Part shown: piece by piece, positions 26,917 to 36,308 of the stretch
Position numbering within the stretch: position 1 is the stretch's first letter
Layout of the letters: every line of letters starts with the position of its first letter
NCBI RefSeq assembly: GCF_008365385.1
Contig: NZ_QOVF01000007.1
Location: 93,396-157,395, forward strand
DNA: 64,000 bases
Direction: 5' to 3'
From: Halopseudomonas laoshanensis
GTDB lineage: Bacteria > Pseudomonadota > Gammaproteobacteria > Pseudomonadales > Pseudomonadaceae
Program-made: the position numbers and the translations under genes
Notes under the pieces: generated by a model
Told to the model about the DNA's origin: nothing
The model's input: the letters and a program-made list of their open reading frames with translations, nothing else
Database searches by the model: none

Positions 26917-27885
26917 TTAGTCACTGGTCTGCGTCGGAGCGTATTTGCGCTCCAGCAGTGCCTGCAGGCTGACCACCTGCACGCCTTCGCGGTCCGCCAG
27001 CCCCGGCAGCCAGCGCTCCAGGTAATCCAGCGTTTGCGGATACGGATGGCCGATCAATACCGCATAGCCGTTCTTGCGCGCCAAAGCCAATCCCCGCTGG
27101 AACTCTCGATGAATCGCTTCCGGCTCGCGCTTATTGTCCAGAAATACATCTCTCGACAGATTCTGCACACCCGCCGCGTCTGCGGCAAAAGCCGCTTGCG
27201 TCTGCGCGGTGGTGCGACTGTCAACAAAGAACAAGCCGCGCTTTCTTAGCTCGCCCATAACCCAATCCATCGGCGCGCGTTCGGCTGTCAGTCGGCTGCC
27301 CATGTGATTGTTCACACCCTGAATCGGCCCTAAACGGCCTAGACTGTCGACCAGACTGGCCAGCAGCTCCTCACGTGACATATGCGCGAAGAGCCCGCCA
27401 GGCCCTATGGAAAGGCCCGCCCCGTTCTCCATAGGCAAATGCAGCAGAACCGTCTGACCCCGCGCGTGCGCTTCCTCCGCCAACCGGGCAGCAGCAGGCG
27501 TCTGCGGCAATATGGCCAGCGCTATCGGCACCGGCAGATCAATCAGCCGCCGGCCCTGCGCATAACTTTGGCCAACATCATCAATCACGATAGCCAGTAG
27601 CGGTCGATCGCCCACCTGCGCCGGACGCGACGCGGGCGTGCTTATGCCTGGTTCAAGGATGGGGGAGTCAAGGCTGGCAGCTGGCTTTTTTGGCCAGCCT
27701 GCATGTTCGATCAGCAGCCATTCGCTACGCCGCCTATCTGCGGCGGCTTGTGCTTCGTGGGTCGCTGGCAGGTCTGCACGCTCAGCCGCAACATCCTGTT
27801 GCTCGGCTGGCGGTTCTTTTGCGGGTTCGCTGTCACTGCAGGCTGCCAGCAATAACGCCAGCAGCCAGACCAGCGCATATTTCAT
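26917..27885 (-). CDS. yibQ: Divergent polysaccharide deacetylase family lipoprotein YibQ
   Basis: This 322-residue protein carries a lipoprotein signal with lipobox LLAAC (Cys near 16). After a disordered A/E-rich spacer comes the Polysacc_deac_2 fold: LAIVIDDVGQSYAQG, LAILPQTP, VLLHLPMENG and GVNNHMGSRLT. The role is unproven, though linkage to EnvC and CtpA suggests periplasmic work on the cell wall. It overlaps ctpA by 4 bp and is the last gene of gpmI-envC-ctpA-yibQ. Confidence 0.9.
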   Translation of the reverse strand: MKYALVWLLALLLAACSDSEPAKEPPAEQQDVAAERADLPATHEAQAAADRRRSEWLLIEHAGWPKKPAASLDSPILEPGISTPASRPAQVGDRPLLAIVIDDVGQSYAQGRRLIDLPVPIALAILPQTPAAARLAEEAHARGQTVLLHLPMENGAGLSIGPGGLFAHMSREELLASLVDSLGRLGPIQGVNNHMGSRLTAERAPMDWVMGELRKRGLFFVDSRTTAQTQAAFAADAAGVQNLSRDVFLDNKREPEAIHREFQRGLALARKNGYAVLIGHPYPQTLDYLERWLPGLADREGVQVVSLQALLERKYAPTQTSD

Positions 27886-29159
27886 TTTTTCGCGCGGGTG
27901 ATATTCAAGCCTTTGAGCAGAATCAAGGCCTGATTCAGCTGATAATCGGAATCCTGCGGCCGCTCCGCAGCCTCCCCAACAACGCCGGACTGCTCTTCGA
28001 TACCGTTGCCGTTATCCAGGTGGCCCGCCAGATCCGCCTCGCGCAGACCCCGCTCCTCGACATCCTGAGTCAGGCGAGCGCGCTCGACGCGAATGTCCGG
28101 CTCGATGCCCTGGGCCTGAATGGAACGGCCATCGGGTGTGTAATACAGCGCAGTAGTCAGCTTCAGTGCACGGTCATTGTTCAACGGCAACACCGTTTGT
28201 ACCGAACCCTTGCCGAAACTGTCGGTACCCATGATTACCGCGCGCTCTTGATCCTGCAGAGCCCCCGCCACAATTTCTGCGGCAGACGCGGAGCCACCAT
28301 TAATCAGCACCACCAGCGGTATATCCCGGCCCGGGTTATTGCTGGTGGCATTGAAACGCAGCTCAGAGTTGGGCAGCCGCCCTTTGGTGTACACAATCAG
28401 ACCGTCATCCAGAAACGCATCGGCAACTTCCACTGCTGACTGCAGAACGCCGCCAGGATTATTGCGCAGGTCGAGTACCAGACCCTTCAGCTCCTTGCCT
28501 TCAGCCAGACTGTTGAGGGCACGCCGCACTTCGTCACCGCTGTTATTCTGGAACTGGGTCACGCGGATATAGCCATAGCCGTCCTCGAGCATCTCTGAAC
28601 GCACGCTGGCGACCTTGATGACCGCGCGATTCAGCTCCACCTCAAACGGACTGCCAGTGCCGCGCACCAAGGTCAGCCTGATACTGGTGCCGACTTCCCC
28701 ACGCATCTTTTCCACGGCGTCCATGATGCTCATGCCTTTCACCGGCTGATCATCAATCTTGATAATCAAATCACCTGCTTCAATGCCGGCGCGCGCGGCG
28801 GGGGTATCGTCGATCGGGGAAATGACTTTGATAAAGCCATCCTCCTGGCCCACTTCGATACCCAGCCCTCCGAACTGACCACTGGTGCTGTCCTGCAGGC
28901 CGCGAAATGCCTCAGGCTCGAGGTAGGCAGAATGCGGGTCCAGACCTTCAAGCATGCCGCGAATGGCGTTTTCCAGCAGCGTGGCGTCATCCACTGGCTC
29001 AACATAGGCTGTACGGATGCGCTCAAGCACCTCAGCAAAAGTCCGCAGCTCGTCCAGCGGCAGCGGCGCGGGAACCTCGGCAGGCTCCTGCGCATGGGCC
29101 AGGGGCATACCGAGCAGTAAACACAGACAGCTCGCAAAGAGGATACGCACAGCAGTCAT
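27882..29159 (-). CDS. ctpA: Carboxyl-terminal processing protease CtpA (S41)
   Basis: This 425-residue periplasmic serine protease has a Sec signal (to AHA at about 23). A PDZ domain spans about 85-165 (FGGLGIEVGQEDG onward), and the S41 core has NGGSASAAEIVAGAL with the nucleophile Ser and DSFGKGSVQ with the general-base Lys. In P. aeruginosa CtpA degrades peptidoglycan cross-link hydrolases with an adaptor. Here it lies between envC and yibQ. Confidence 0.93.
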   Translation of the reverse strand: MTAVRILFASCLCLLLGMPLAHAQEPAEVPAPLPLDELRTFAEVLERIRTAYVEPVDDATLLENAIRGMLEGLDPHSAYLEPEAFRGLQDSTSGQFGGLGIEVGQEDGFIKVISPIDDTPAARAGIEAGDLIIKIDDQPVKGMSIMDAVEKMRGEVGTSIRLTLVRGTGSPFEVELNRAVIKVASVRSEMLEDGYGYIRVTQFQNNSGDEVRRALNSLAEGKELKGLVLDLRNNPGGVLQSAVEVADAFLDDGLIVYTKGRLPNSELRFNATSNNPGRDIPLVVLINGGSASAAEIVAGALQDQERAVIMGTDSFGKGSVQTVLPLNNDRALKLTTALYYTPDGRSIQAQGIEPDIRVERARLTQDVEERGLREADLAGHLDNGNGIEEQSGVVGEAAERPQDSDYQLNQALILLKGLNITRAKK

Positions 29160-29226
29160 CGAACTCTCCCAAAAGGGCTAAAAAACGGAGCGGGCAGGCG
29201 GGAATTGGCTTCTGATAACCGCGTGT

Positions 29227-30420
29227 TCACCCGGACAGCATACACCAGGCCGCCGGATCCAGGGCACGGCCCTGGTGACGGATGGAAAAATACAGCGACG
29301 ACGTAGACAAGCCACCGCTGGTACCTACGGTCGAAATCACTTCGCCGGGCTGAACCCAGCTGCCCACTTCCTTGAGCAGGCTTTGATTATGCCCATACAA
29401 GCTGAGGTAACCTGCTCCATGATCAAGAATCATCAGCAAGCCCGAGCCACGCAGCCAGTCGGCGAACACCACCCGCCCGCCATGCACGGCATGCACGTTG
29501 CTGCCCTGCTCTGACGCGATTAACAAGCCGTCCCATTTGAGTCGCGCATCTTCACCCCGCTGGCTGCCAAAGCGGGCCTGCACCCGCCCCTTGACCGGCA
29601 AGGGCAGTTTGCCCTTGGCCTGCGCGAAAGGCAGGCTGCCCGCTGGCGTAGGTATGCTGACAATGGCCTCATCAATCGATTTGATCAGTTTTTCCAGCCC
29701 TGCGCGTTCAGCCTGCGCGCTCTTGAGTTTTTCGCTCTGGCTGCGGCTACGGCTTTGCAGCCCGGCCAGCAACTTACCTCTGGACGCCTGCTCGGCCTGC
29801 AGCTGCTGCTGATTGGCCGCCAGTTGCTCGCGGTCACGCCGCAATGCAGTCTGCTGATCGGCAATACTGGCACTGGCAAGGCGTACCTGCTCCAGGGTAT
29901 CGGTGTAGCGGCTCATCTCCGTCACGCGGGCGCGGCTGACATACTCGTAATAGCGCATCATGCGGGCGACCCGCGCCGGATCATCCTGATTGAGGACCAT
30001 TTTCAGATAATCCTGCTGGCCCGCCATGTAGGCGGCCCTGATCTGCCGAACGATCTGTACTTCCTGTTCGCTCAACGCCACCTGCAGCGCGGCCGCCTGC
30101 ATATGCAGGTCCAGCAGACTGGTCTCACCTTCCTTTATCTGCTGCTCGATTTTCTGGCTCTCGCGGCGCAGCCGGCCGATCTCGCTTTCGCTTTCCTTCA
30201 GATTGGATTCAAGGCCGGACATTTCCTGCTTGAAATCGTCGAGCAACGCTTTGAGGCGGGCGATCTCTTCCTCGGTTTGCTTCAGCTCGGCGCGCGCCTC
30301 ACGGGAGTCGTTCTCCTGCGCAGCCACAGTCCCGGCTGCCATACCACCGCTCGACAGCACCAGCAGCAGTAATAGCGCTCTGCCGCTGCACAATCCTTTA
30401 CTCACTCGCTGTCGCTGCAT
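29227..30420 (-). CDS. envC: Murein hydrolase activator EnvC
   Basis: This 397-residue periplasmic protein has a signal peptide, a long coiled coil (about residues 40-250) and a C-terminal LytM (M23) domain. The LytM domain is degenerate: the HxxxD motif is replaced by KWDGLLI and the last HxH is reduced to LYGH. That is as expected for EnvC, which activates amidases rather than cutting the wall itself. The ATG at 30420 is preferred over an in-frame TTG at 30426. It follows gpmI by 27 bp. Confidence 0.93.
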   Translation of the reverse strand: MQRQRVSKGLCSGRALLLLLVLSSGGMAAGTVAAQENDSREARAELKQTEEEIARLKALLDDFKQEMSGLESNLKESESEIGRLRRESQKIEQQIKEGETSLLDLHMQAAALQVALSEQEVQIVRQIRAAYMAGQQDYLKMVLNQDDPARVARMMRYYEYVSRARVTEMSRYTDTLEQVRLASASIADQQTALRRDREQLAANQQQLQAEQASRGKLLAGLQSRSRSQSEKLKSAQAERAGLEKLIKSIDEAIVSIPTPAGSLPFAQAKGKLPLPVKGRVQARFGSQRGEDARLKWDGLLIASEQGSNVHAVHGGRVVFADWLRGSGLLMILDHGAGYLSLYGHNQSLLKEVGSWVQPGEVISTVGTSGGLSTSSLYFSIRHQGRALDPAAWCMLSG

Positions 30421-30447
30421 GCTCAATGTCCGATGATGAATGGGGGA

Positions 30448-31986
30448 TCAGGATTCCAGCGTAATGATCGACCTGCCCGACATCTGCTCTGGTTGCTCCA
30501 GGCCCAGCAGAGCAAGCATGGTGGGCGCCACATCGGAAAGGATACCACCCTCGCGCATGCTTACCCGCCGCGGGCCGAAGTAGACAAAAGGCACAGGCTC
30601 ACAGGTGTGCGCAGTATGCGCCTGGCCGGTGTGGTCATCGGACATCTGTTCGACATTACCGTGATCGGCGGTGATCAACACTTCACCTCCGACCCGCGCG
30701 AGCGCCTCGGTAACCCGGCGCACACATTCATCCAGGCATTCGACTGCTTTCACCGCCGCAGCAAAATCACCGGTATGGCCAACCATGTCGCCATTCGCGT
30801 AATTGACAATGATCACGTCATAGCGCTGCTGATCGATTGCTTCGACCATACGGTCAGTCACTTCCGGCGCACTCATCTCTGGCTGCAGGTCATAGGTGGC
30901 TACCTGCGGCGACGGAATAAGGATGCGCTCCTCACCCTCGAAGGGTTCTTCCCGCCCACCGGAAAAGAAGAAGGTCACGTGGGCGTACTTTTCCGTTTCG
31001 GCAATACGCAGCTGGGTCTTGCCCTGCTTGGCCAGGTATTCGCCAAGCACATTGTCCAGCGACGCCGGCGGATAAGCGCAGGGTGCGGGAATGTCCGCAG
31101 CGTATTGCGTCAGCATGACGAAGCCCGCCAGCTGCGGCTGGCGGGCGCGGGCAAAACCACTGAAACCAGGCTCGACAAACGCCCGGGTCAGCTCACGGGC
31201 ACGGTCGGCACGGAAATTCATGAAAATCACCGCATCGCCATCCTGCAGCGGCTCGGCTGCACCGATGCGTGTAGCCTTGACGAACTCATCACTTTCACCG
31301 CGCTCGTAGGCTGCCAGCAGCGCATCGGCCGCATTTGCAGCACTGTATTCAGCCTTGGCATCGACAATAACATTGTAAGCCTGCTCGACCCGCTCCCAGC
31401 GGTTGTCGCGATCCATGGCGAAATAGCGGCCGACCAGACTCGCCGTACGTCCGGCGCCCAGACGCGCATAGGCATCTTCAAGCAACTGCAACGAAGGCTG
31501 CGCACTTTTTGGTGGCGTGTCGCGGCCGTCAAGAAAGGCATGTACCAGCACGGTTTTTGCGCCGCGACGCACTGCCAGATCGACCATCGCCACCAGGTGC
31601 TCTTCGTGACTATGCACACCACCCGGCGACAACAGCCCCATAATATGCACGGCGCGCCCTTTGGCCACGGCCTTGTCCACGGCCTGACAAAGCTCTGGAT
31701 TGGTGAAAAAATCACCATCGGCAATCGCCTTGGTGACCCGGGTAAAGTCCTGGTACACCACACGCCCGGCACCCAGATTCATGTGCCCCACTTCGGAATT
31801 GCCCATCTGCCCATCCGGCAAGCCCACATCCATTCCCGAACCCGATACCAGCGTGTGCGGTGAATGCGCCCAAAGGCGATCCCAGACCGGGGTATTGGCG
31901 GCCATGATGGCGTTGGACTCGGGCGACTCGCTGTGGCCAAAGCCATCCAGAATCATCAGAACCAGGGGTTTCGGGATTGCTGTCAT
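30448..31986 (-). CDS. gpmI: 2,3-bisphosphoglycerate-independent phosphoglycerate mutase
   Basis: This 512-residue glycolytic enzyme interconverts 3- and 2-phosphoglycerate with two manganese ions. It shows [37 protein letters not shown] with the phosphorylated Ser, FLDGRDTPP, and the metal site [11 protein letters not shown] near the end. Length is standard. It is first in the run leading into envC, an order conserved in gamma-proteobacteria, and divergent from the rhodanese gene. Confidence 0.97.
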   Translation of the reverse strand: MTAIPKPLVLMILDGFGHSESPESNAIMAANTPVWDRLWAHSPHTLVSGSGMDVGLPDGQMGNSEVGHMNLGAGRVVYQDFTRVTKAIADGDFFTNPELCQAVDKAVAKGRAVHIMGLLSPGGVHSHEEHLVAMVDLAVRRGAKTVLVHAFLDGRDTPPKSAQPSLQLLEDAYARLGAGRTASLVGRYFAMDRDNRWERVEQAYNVIVDAKAEYSAANAADALLAAYERGESDEFVKATRIGAAEPLQDGDAVIFMNFRADRARELTRAFVEPGFSGFARARQPQLAGFVMLTQYAADIPAPCAYPPASLDNVLGEYLAKQGKTQLRIAETEKYAHVTFFFSGGREEPFEGEERILIPSPQVATYDLQPEMSAPEVTDRMVEAIDQQRYDVIIVNYANGDMVGHTGDFAAAVKAVECLDECVRRVTEALARVGGEVLITADHGNVEQMSDDHTGQAHTAHTCEPVPFVYFGPRRVSMREGGILSDVAPTMLALLGLEQPEQMSGRSIITLES

Positions 31987-32186
31987 AACGGATTAACTCA
32001 CCGATTGGAGGGTTGACTGCTGGCGGCGCCGGGACCTTGTAGCGCCTGACAAGCGTGTCGGCACAGTTTACTTTGCCGGCTGGTGCCTGTCATGCGTGCA
32101 TCTTCGACCCGCATTGCGCCCGGAAGGTTCTGCCACTGCGTCCGGCTGTGTATACTGGCGCACTTTATCGATCCGGAAGCATCCCC

Positions 32187-32621
32187 ATGCAACGCGTTTT
32201 AGACTTTTTTGCCCAAATGGCCGAGTTTCTTGGCAACCACTATCTGCTGGCGCTGGCCTTTCTGGTCGTCATGACGCTGCTGGTTATTACCGAAGGCCGC
32301 AAGGGTGGCAAGAGCGTCAGCACTCAGCAGGCCACTACGCTGATCAATCGGGAAAACGCCGTGGTCGTGGATATCCGCTCGAAGAAGGATTACGCCGCAG
32401 GTCATATTGTCGATTCGCTGAATATTCCGTCAGATACGATGACCAAACGCCTCAGCGAACTGGACAAGTACAAAGACCGGCCAGTACTGCTGGTCTGCGC
32501 CAATGGCCAGCATTCCGGGCCTTGCTCAAAACAACTCAAAGCCGCCGGGCACAGCAACGTCAACCGTCTTTCAGGTGGCATCGCTGGCTGGCGTGCGGAC
32601 AACCTGCCGCTGGTGAAATAA
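32187..32621 (+). CDS. Membrane-anchored rhodanese-like sulfurtransferase (YibN type)
   Basis: This 144-residue protein has an N-terminal membrane helix (about 20-36, LLALAFLVVMTLLVIT) and a rhodanese domain with VVVDIRSKKDYAAGHI and the active-site Cys in LLVCANGQHSG. The family carries sulfane sulfur. It lies in rhodanese-grxC-secB order, conserved in many gamma-proteobacteria, and ends 1 bp before grxC. Confidence 0.92.
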   Translation: MQRVLDFFAQMAEFLGNHYLLALAFLVVMTLLVITEGRKGGKSVSTQQATTLINRENAVVVDIRSKKDYAAGHIVDSLNIPSDTMTKRLSELDKYKDRPVLLVCANGQHSGPCSKQLKAAGHSNVNRLSGGIAGWRADNLPLVK

Positions 32622-32622
32622 T

Positions 32623-32880
32623 ATGTCAGATGTAATTATATACAGCAGCAAATACTGTCCGTTCTGCATTCGTGCCAAGCAGCTGTTGGCTGCCAAGGGT
32701 GCCGATTACAAAGAGATTTCGGTAGATGGCCAACCGAAAGTGCGTGCGGAAATGACGCGCCTGGCTGGCGGCCGCACCTCTGTGCCGCAGATCTGGATTG
32801 GCGACACCTACGTGGGCGGCTGCGATGAACTTATGACCCTGGAACGCTCAGGCAAGCTTGCCAAGATGTTGGCCAGCTAA
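32623..32880 (+). CDS. grxC: Glutaredoxin 3
   Basis: This 85-residue dithiol glutaredoxin has the redox site CPFC (within [13 protein letters not shown]), the cis-Pro TSVPQI and GGCDELM, which binds glutathione. It reduces disulfides in the cytoplasm using glutathione. It begins directly after the rhodanese gene and is followed by secB. Confidence 0.96.
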   Translation: MSDVIIYSSKYCPFCIRAKQLLAAKGADYKEISVDGQPKVRAEMTRLAGGRTSVPQIWIGDTYVGGCDELMTLERSGKLAKMLAS

Positions 32881-32932
32881 GCACTCGGCCTTTCACCCCC
32901 CTAACAAGACCACAACATACAAGGACCTCACC

Positions 32933-33430
32933 ATGGCCGAAGAAAACCAGAACAGCCAAGCCGCCAACGGCGCCCAGGGCAACTCGCCACAGGTTCAGTT
33001 CAGCTTGCAGCGTATCTACGTCAAGGACTTGTCATTTGAGTCGCCGAAATCACCGGCAATTTTTCAGGCCAAATGGAACCCCCAGGTCAATCTGGACCTG
33101 AACACCCGCCATACCCAGTTGCAGGAAGGCATTCACGAAGTAGTGCTGAGCCTCTCCGCTACCGTCACCAACGGTGAAGACGATGTGAGCTTTATCGCCG
33201 AAGTGCAGCAGGCCGGTATTTTTGCAATTAACGGACTGGATGAGGCTGGCATGCGCCACACCCTCGGCGCTTTCTGCCCGAACATCCTGTTTCCTTATGC
33301 CCGCGAAGCGATCGACAACCTGGTACTGCGCGGCAGCTTCCCTCCGCTGATGCTGTCCCCGGTCAACTTTGATGCCCTGTTCGCTCAGGCCGAGCAGCGC
33401 CGCACTGAAGAAGCTGCCGGTAACGCCTGA
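32933..33430 (+). CDS. secB: Protein-export chaperone SecB
   Basis: This 165-residue tetrameric chaperone keeps precursors unfolded for SecA. It contains [19 protein letters not shown] (residues 23-41), [17 protein letters not shown] and [16 protein letters not shown]. The start at 32933 ([13 protein letters not shown]) has an AAGGAC-type ribosome site. It is last in rhodanese-grxC-secB. Confidence 0.97.
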   Translation: MAEENQNSQAANGAQGNSPQVQFSLQRIYVKDLSFESPKSPAIFQAKWNPQVNLDLNTRHTQLQEGIHEVVLSLSATVTNGEDDVSFIAEVQQAGIFAINGLDEAGMRHTLGAFCPNILFPYAREAIDNLVLRGSFPPLMLSPVNFDALFAQAEQRRTEEAAGNA

Positions 33431-33437
33431 TATGGTA

Positions 33438-33462
33438 ATGCCCGGCCACCCCGGCCGGGCAT
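33438..33462 (+). terminator. Strong hairpin after secB, likely terminator
   Basis: ATGCCCGGCC, loop ACCCC, GGCCGGGCAT forms a 10-bp stem 7 bp after the secB stop. There is no T tract, so termination may depend on Rho or the hairpin may stabilise the mRNA. Confidence 0.55.
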
Positions 33463-33582
33463 CTACTACTGGCATTCGTATTTGTTACCCATGTTCGTTA
33501 CAACCCCGTGCTTAAGCCTGCTTGTCAGCCACGGCACCTTGTTCTAAGGTAACCCGCTTGCCCTTGAACAGACGGACATATC

Positions 33583-34098
33583 ATGGCCCTGCCCGCTTCA
33601 CGACCTTTCTATTTGCTCGCCGTTATTTTCTGCACCACCTTGATGGTCATCGCGCTCTATATGGAGCACGTGCTCGGCCTGGTGCCTTGCCCGCTGTGCA
33701 TCATTCAGCGCGTGCTGGTGATTCTGGTGGGGCTGATCGCCCTGATTGCCGTTTTGCATAATCCGCTACCCACCCTGACCGGGGGTCGCCGGCCGGCAGC
33801 CAGAGTCTATGCATTTGTGCTTACGCTATTCTCCGTGCTCGGCGCCGCCGTTGCTGGTAGGCAGGTCTGGTTGCAACATCAACCTGCGGATCAGTTGCCC
33901 TCGTGCCTGCCCAGCCTGGACTATATGGTCGACGTACTACCCCTGCAGGAAATACTCGGCTTGCTGTTCAGCGGCACCGCAGACTGCGCCAAGGTCGACT
34001 GGACTTTCCTTGGCCTGAGTATTGCCGAAGGCACGCTACTGGCCTTTATCGGCCTCAGCCTGTTTGGCCTGGTCCAACTGTTTCGCAGCACCGACTGA
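33583..34098 (+). CDS. dsbB: Disulfide bond formation protein DsbB (DsbH-like)
   Basis: This 171-residue inner-membrane quinone reductase reoxidises DsbA. Four hydrophobic segments are visible. The first Cys pair is in LVPCPLCIIQRV (about 38-41), and the second periplasmic loop has Cys in LPSCLP and TADCAKV. It starts a run continuing with the DUF3833 lipoprotein, algQ and algP, the block that adjoins hemY in P. aeruginosa but not here. Confidence 0.93.
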   Translation: MALPASRPFYLLAVIFCTTLMVIALYMEHVLGLVPCPLCIIQRVLVILVGLIALIAVLHNPLPTLTGGRRPAARVYAFVLTLFSVLGAAVAGRQVWLQHQPADQLPSCLPSLDYMVDVLPLQEILGLLFSGTADCAKVDWTFLGLSIAEGTLLAFIGLSLFGLVQLFRSTD

Positions 34099-34112
34099 CC
34101 TGGAGAGCGACA

Positions 34113-34643
34113 ATGAACCATGCGCTGAAACTGCTGTTGATAACCTGCGTGTTAACGCTGACCGCTTGCGCTGGCCCCGAGGTGGACCACTACGCCAGCG
34201 AAAAACCCGAGCTCAGACTGCAGGACTATTTCAACGGAGAGCTGGAAGCCTGGGGCATGTTCCAGAAGCGCAATGGCGAAGTTGCACGCCGCTTCCATGT
34301 TCAGATGACCGGCACCTGGGACGGCGACACCGGCGTTCTTGACGAGCGTTTTACTTATTCCGATGGAACCAAAGAGCGTCGCGTCTGGACCTTGATCCAG
34401 CAACCCGATGGCACCTGGCGCGGCACCGCTGATGATGTTGAGGGCGAGGCGGTAGGTGTGGTGGCAGGCAATGCCTTTCACTGGAAATACACTCTAAAGC
34501 TGAAAGTCGACGACAGTACCTGGTTGGTAGACTTCGACGACTGGATGTATCTGATTGACGATCGCGTGATGCTCAACCGCGCCAGCATGTCCAAATGGGG
34601 CGTGGAATTGGGCCAGGTCACCCTGAACTTCTATAAGCCTTGA
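34113..34643 (+). CDS. DUF3833 family lipoprotein
   Basis: This 176-residue protein has a lipoprotein signal (ITCVLTLTACAGP, lipobox Cys near 18). The mature part is lipocalin-like, with LRLQDYFNGELEAWGMFQKRNGEV and FDDWMYLIDDRVMLNRASMSKWG, matching the DUF3833 family. Its function is not known to me. It begins 14 bp after dsbB. Outer-membrane attachment is inferred. Confidence 0.88.
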   Translation: MNHALKLLLITCVLTLTACAGPEVDHYASEKPELRLQDYFNGELEAWGMFQKRNGEVARRFHVQMTGTWDGDTGVLDERFTYSDGTKERRVWTLIQQPDGTWRGTADDVEGEAVGVVAGNAFHWKYTLKLKVDDSTWLVDFDDWMYLIDDRVMLNRASMSKWGVELGQVTLNFYKP

Positions 34644-34751
34644 TGCGGCGCCCTTGCCTGGCCTATGCTGTTATTCCACGAGGGAGCAGGCTAGGCAGAA
34701 CAGGCCTGGCCGTCCCCTGCCTTAATGGCAAACAGAACGCAGAGGTGGACC

Positions 34752-35225
34752 ATGCTGGACAGTTGCACAACAGCTCAGGAACGTTGGGGCGGTGTACACA
34801 AACTGATTGACCGCTGGCTCGCGGAACGCAAGCAACTGGTTTCCGAATACACCGCACTGCGTGACCGGGCCGCACCGGCAAGCAGCCCCGACACGGACCT
34901 CGAATCCTTCTGCGACGTCCTCGTCGATTACACCTCCGCCGGGCATTTCGAAGTATACGAACAGCTCATTCGTGAGGCAGAAGAATTCAACGATCTGGGC
35001 GGCATTCAACTGGCCAAACAGCTTTATCCGCGCATCGAGACGATCACCCAGACCGCGATCCAGTTCAATGATCAGTATGGCGAGTCCGCAACAGGCGTAG
35101 ACGAGACGCTGATGCAGGAACGCCTGCGCCACCTCGGCGGCTTGCTGCATGAACGTTTTGAGCTGGAAGACTGTCTGATCGAGGTCTTGCACACCGCGCA
35201 CCAAGATATGCTAAGCGCTTTGTAA
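34752..35225 (+). CDS. algQ: Anti-sigma-70 / alginate regulator AlgQ (Rsd family)
   Basis: This 157-residue helical protein contains AQERWGGVHKLIDRWLAERKQL and FCDVLVDYTSAGHFEVYEQL, the conserved Rsd/AlgQ segments that bind sigma-70 region 4. The start at 34752 follows GAGGTGG; the track-in-frame GCC-rich extension upstream lacks a site. AlgQ affects alginate, polyphosphate and nucleotide metabolism in P. aeruginosa. It lies just before algP. Confidence 0.93.
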   Translation: MLDSCTTAQERWGGVHKLIDRWLAERKQLVSEYTALRDRAAPASSPDTDLESFCDVLVDYTSAGHFEVYEQLIREAEEFNDLGGIQLAKQLYPRIETITQTAIQFNDQYGESATGVDETLMQERLRHLGGLLHERFELEDCLIEVLHTAHQDMLSAL

Positions 35226-35242
35226 TTTAACGGAGTCACCTT

Positions 35243-35761
35243 TTGAAAGACAGCAAACCCAGCAAGCAGGCCGCCAAGGTAACCACCCCACTGCACTTGT
35301 TGCAGACCCTGACCCGCACCCTCAATGAACATCTGGGAGAAGCCTGCCAGCAAGCCGAAAAAGACGCTCGCAAGGCGCTGGAAAAGCTCAATCGGCAGCA
35401 TGAAAAACTGCTGGAAAAAATCGCTGAAGCGGAAGAAAAACTAGGCTCACGCCAAGCCAACGGCAATGACGCCAAGTCGCTTGAGAAAAGCCAGACCAAA
35501 TTGAGCGCCCTGCAACAAGCGTTGAGTGAGCTACAGACCTCGCGCGCTGCGGCGGAAGACTACACTCGCCAACTGCAGAACGATATTCAGCAGACGCTGC
35601 GCATTGGTAAAGGCCTGGAAAGAATCGAAGGCCAGGCTGCGCAGGCGATCGAGAAGCGCGGCAAACCGCCGGCGCCGGCACGGGTCAGAAATCGCAAGCC
35701 GGGCAACAATGCCCGCCGCAAAAAACCTGCAACGGCTGACACGGCTAGCGCTTCATCCTGA
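35243..35761 (+). CDS. algP: AlgP-like protein with a short basic tail
   Basis: This 172-residue protein starts at TTG (35243) with a GGAG site. The N-terminal part is coiled coil (about 20-130, rich in Q, E, K and A), as in P. aeruginosa AlgP, and the basic C-terminus (RKPGNNARRKKPATADT) is short. AlgP of P. aeruginosa carries dozens of histone H1-like KPAA repeats; they are absent here. Position right after algQ supports the call. DNA binding by the short tail is uncertain. Confidence 0.8.
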   Translation: MKDSKPSKQAAKVTTPLHLLQTLTRTLNEHLGEACQQAEKDARKALEKLNRQHEKLLEKIAEAEEKLGSRQANGNDAKSLEKSQTKLSALQQALSELQTSRAAAEDYTRQLQNDIQQTLRIGKGLERIEGQAAQAIEKRGKPPAPARVRNRKPGNNARRKKPATADTASASS

Positions 35762-36242
35762 TCTGCCGGGTCACCAGCCCGGCCAGTTCGGCGAGCAAGC
35801 GGCTAACTGACGCACTGACCTCAACCCCTTGAGCCTCGCAGCTGGCAAACAATTGCGCGTCGGGGCTCACGGGATCACTGAGCACCACGCCCATCCCTTC
35901 GCAGAACACCCCCAAGCGTTCCAACTGCTGCCACTCGGCGGCCTGCTCGCAGGCTTTGATCATGGCGTACAACTCGGTATCGCGATCATGCTCGGCCACT
36001 GCTCTGCGTGCCGCGCGCAAGTGCATGATCACCCGCTGATGCGCCGGCCGTTGCTCGGCGCAAATACTCGTCCAATCTGTACCTTCCACGGGTTGCCCGC
36101 GCCCGGCCAGCCAACAGGCGACCAACAGCAGTAAAACGTCCAGCCCGTACTCGTCCTGCAGACGCAGCAGTATCGGCTCGACACCCGGCAGCGGGTATAG
36201 CCTGTGCACATGATCGGTCAGCGTCAAAGAAGTCTTGGTCAT
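35745..36242 (-). CDS. TIGR02444 family protein (DUF2390)
   Basis: This 165-residue helical cytoplasmic protein contains YPLPGVEPILLRLQDEYGLDV and LLLVACWLAGRG, as in the TIGR02444 family found next to the ABC-F gene in pseudomonads. Its function is unknown. It is divergent from the ABC-F gene (66 bp) and overlaps the 3' end of algP by 17 bp, tail to tail. Confidence 0.85.
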   Translation of the reverse strand: MTKTSLTLTDHVHRLYPLPGVEPILLRLQDEYGLDVLLLLVACWLAGRGQPVEGTDWTSICAEQRPAHQRVIMHLRAARRAVAEHDRDTELYAMIKACEQAAEWQQLERLGVFCEGMGVVLSDPVSPDAQLFASCEAQGVEVSASVSRLLAELAGLVTRQIRMKR

Positions 36243-36308
36243 AGATTACAGCTTAACCCGAGCTGATGAACACGCACAGTAGCCTGGGCACTGATATACT
36301 CCGCCCCC

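Noticed and set aside
30433..31863. 476-codon open frame on the plus strand
   Set aside because: It lies entirely antisense to gpmI, a clear essential enzyme with all motifs, and has no recognisable protein features.
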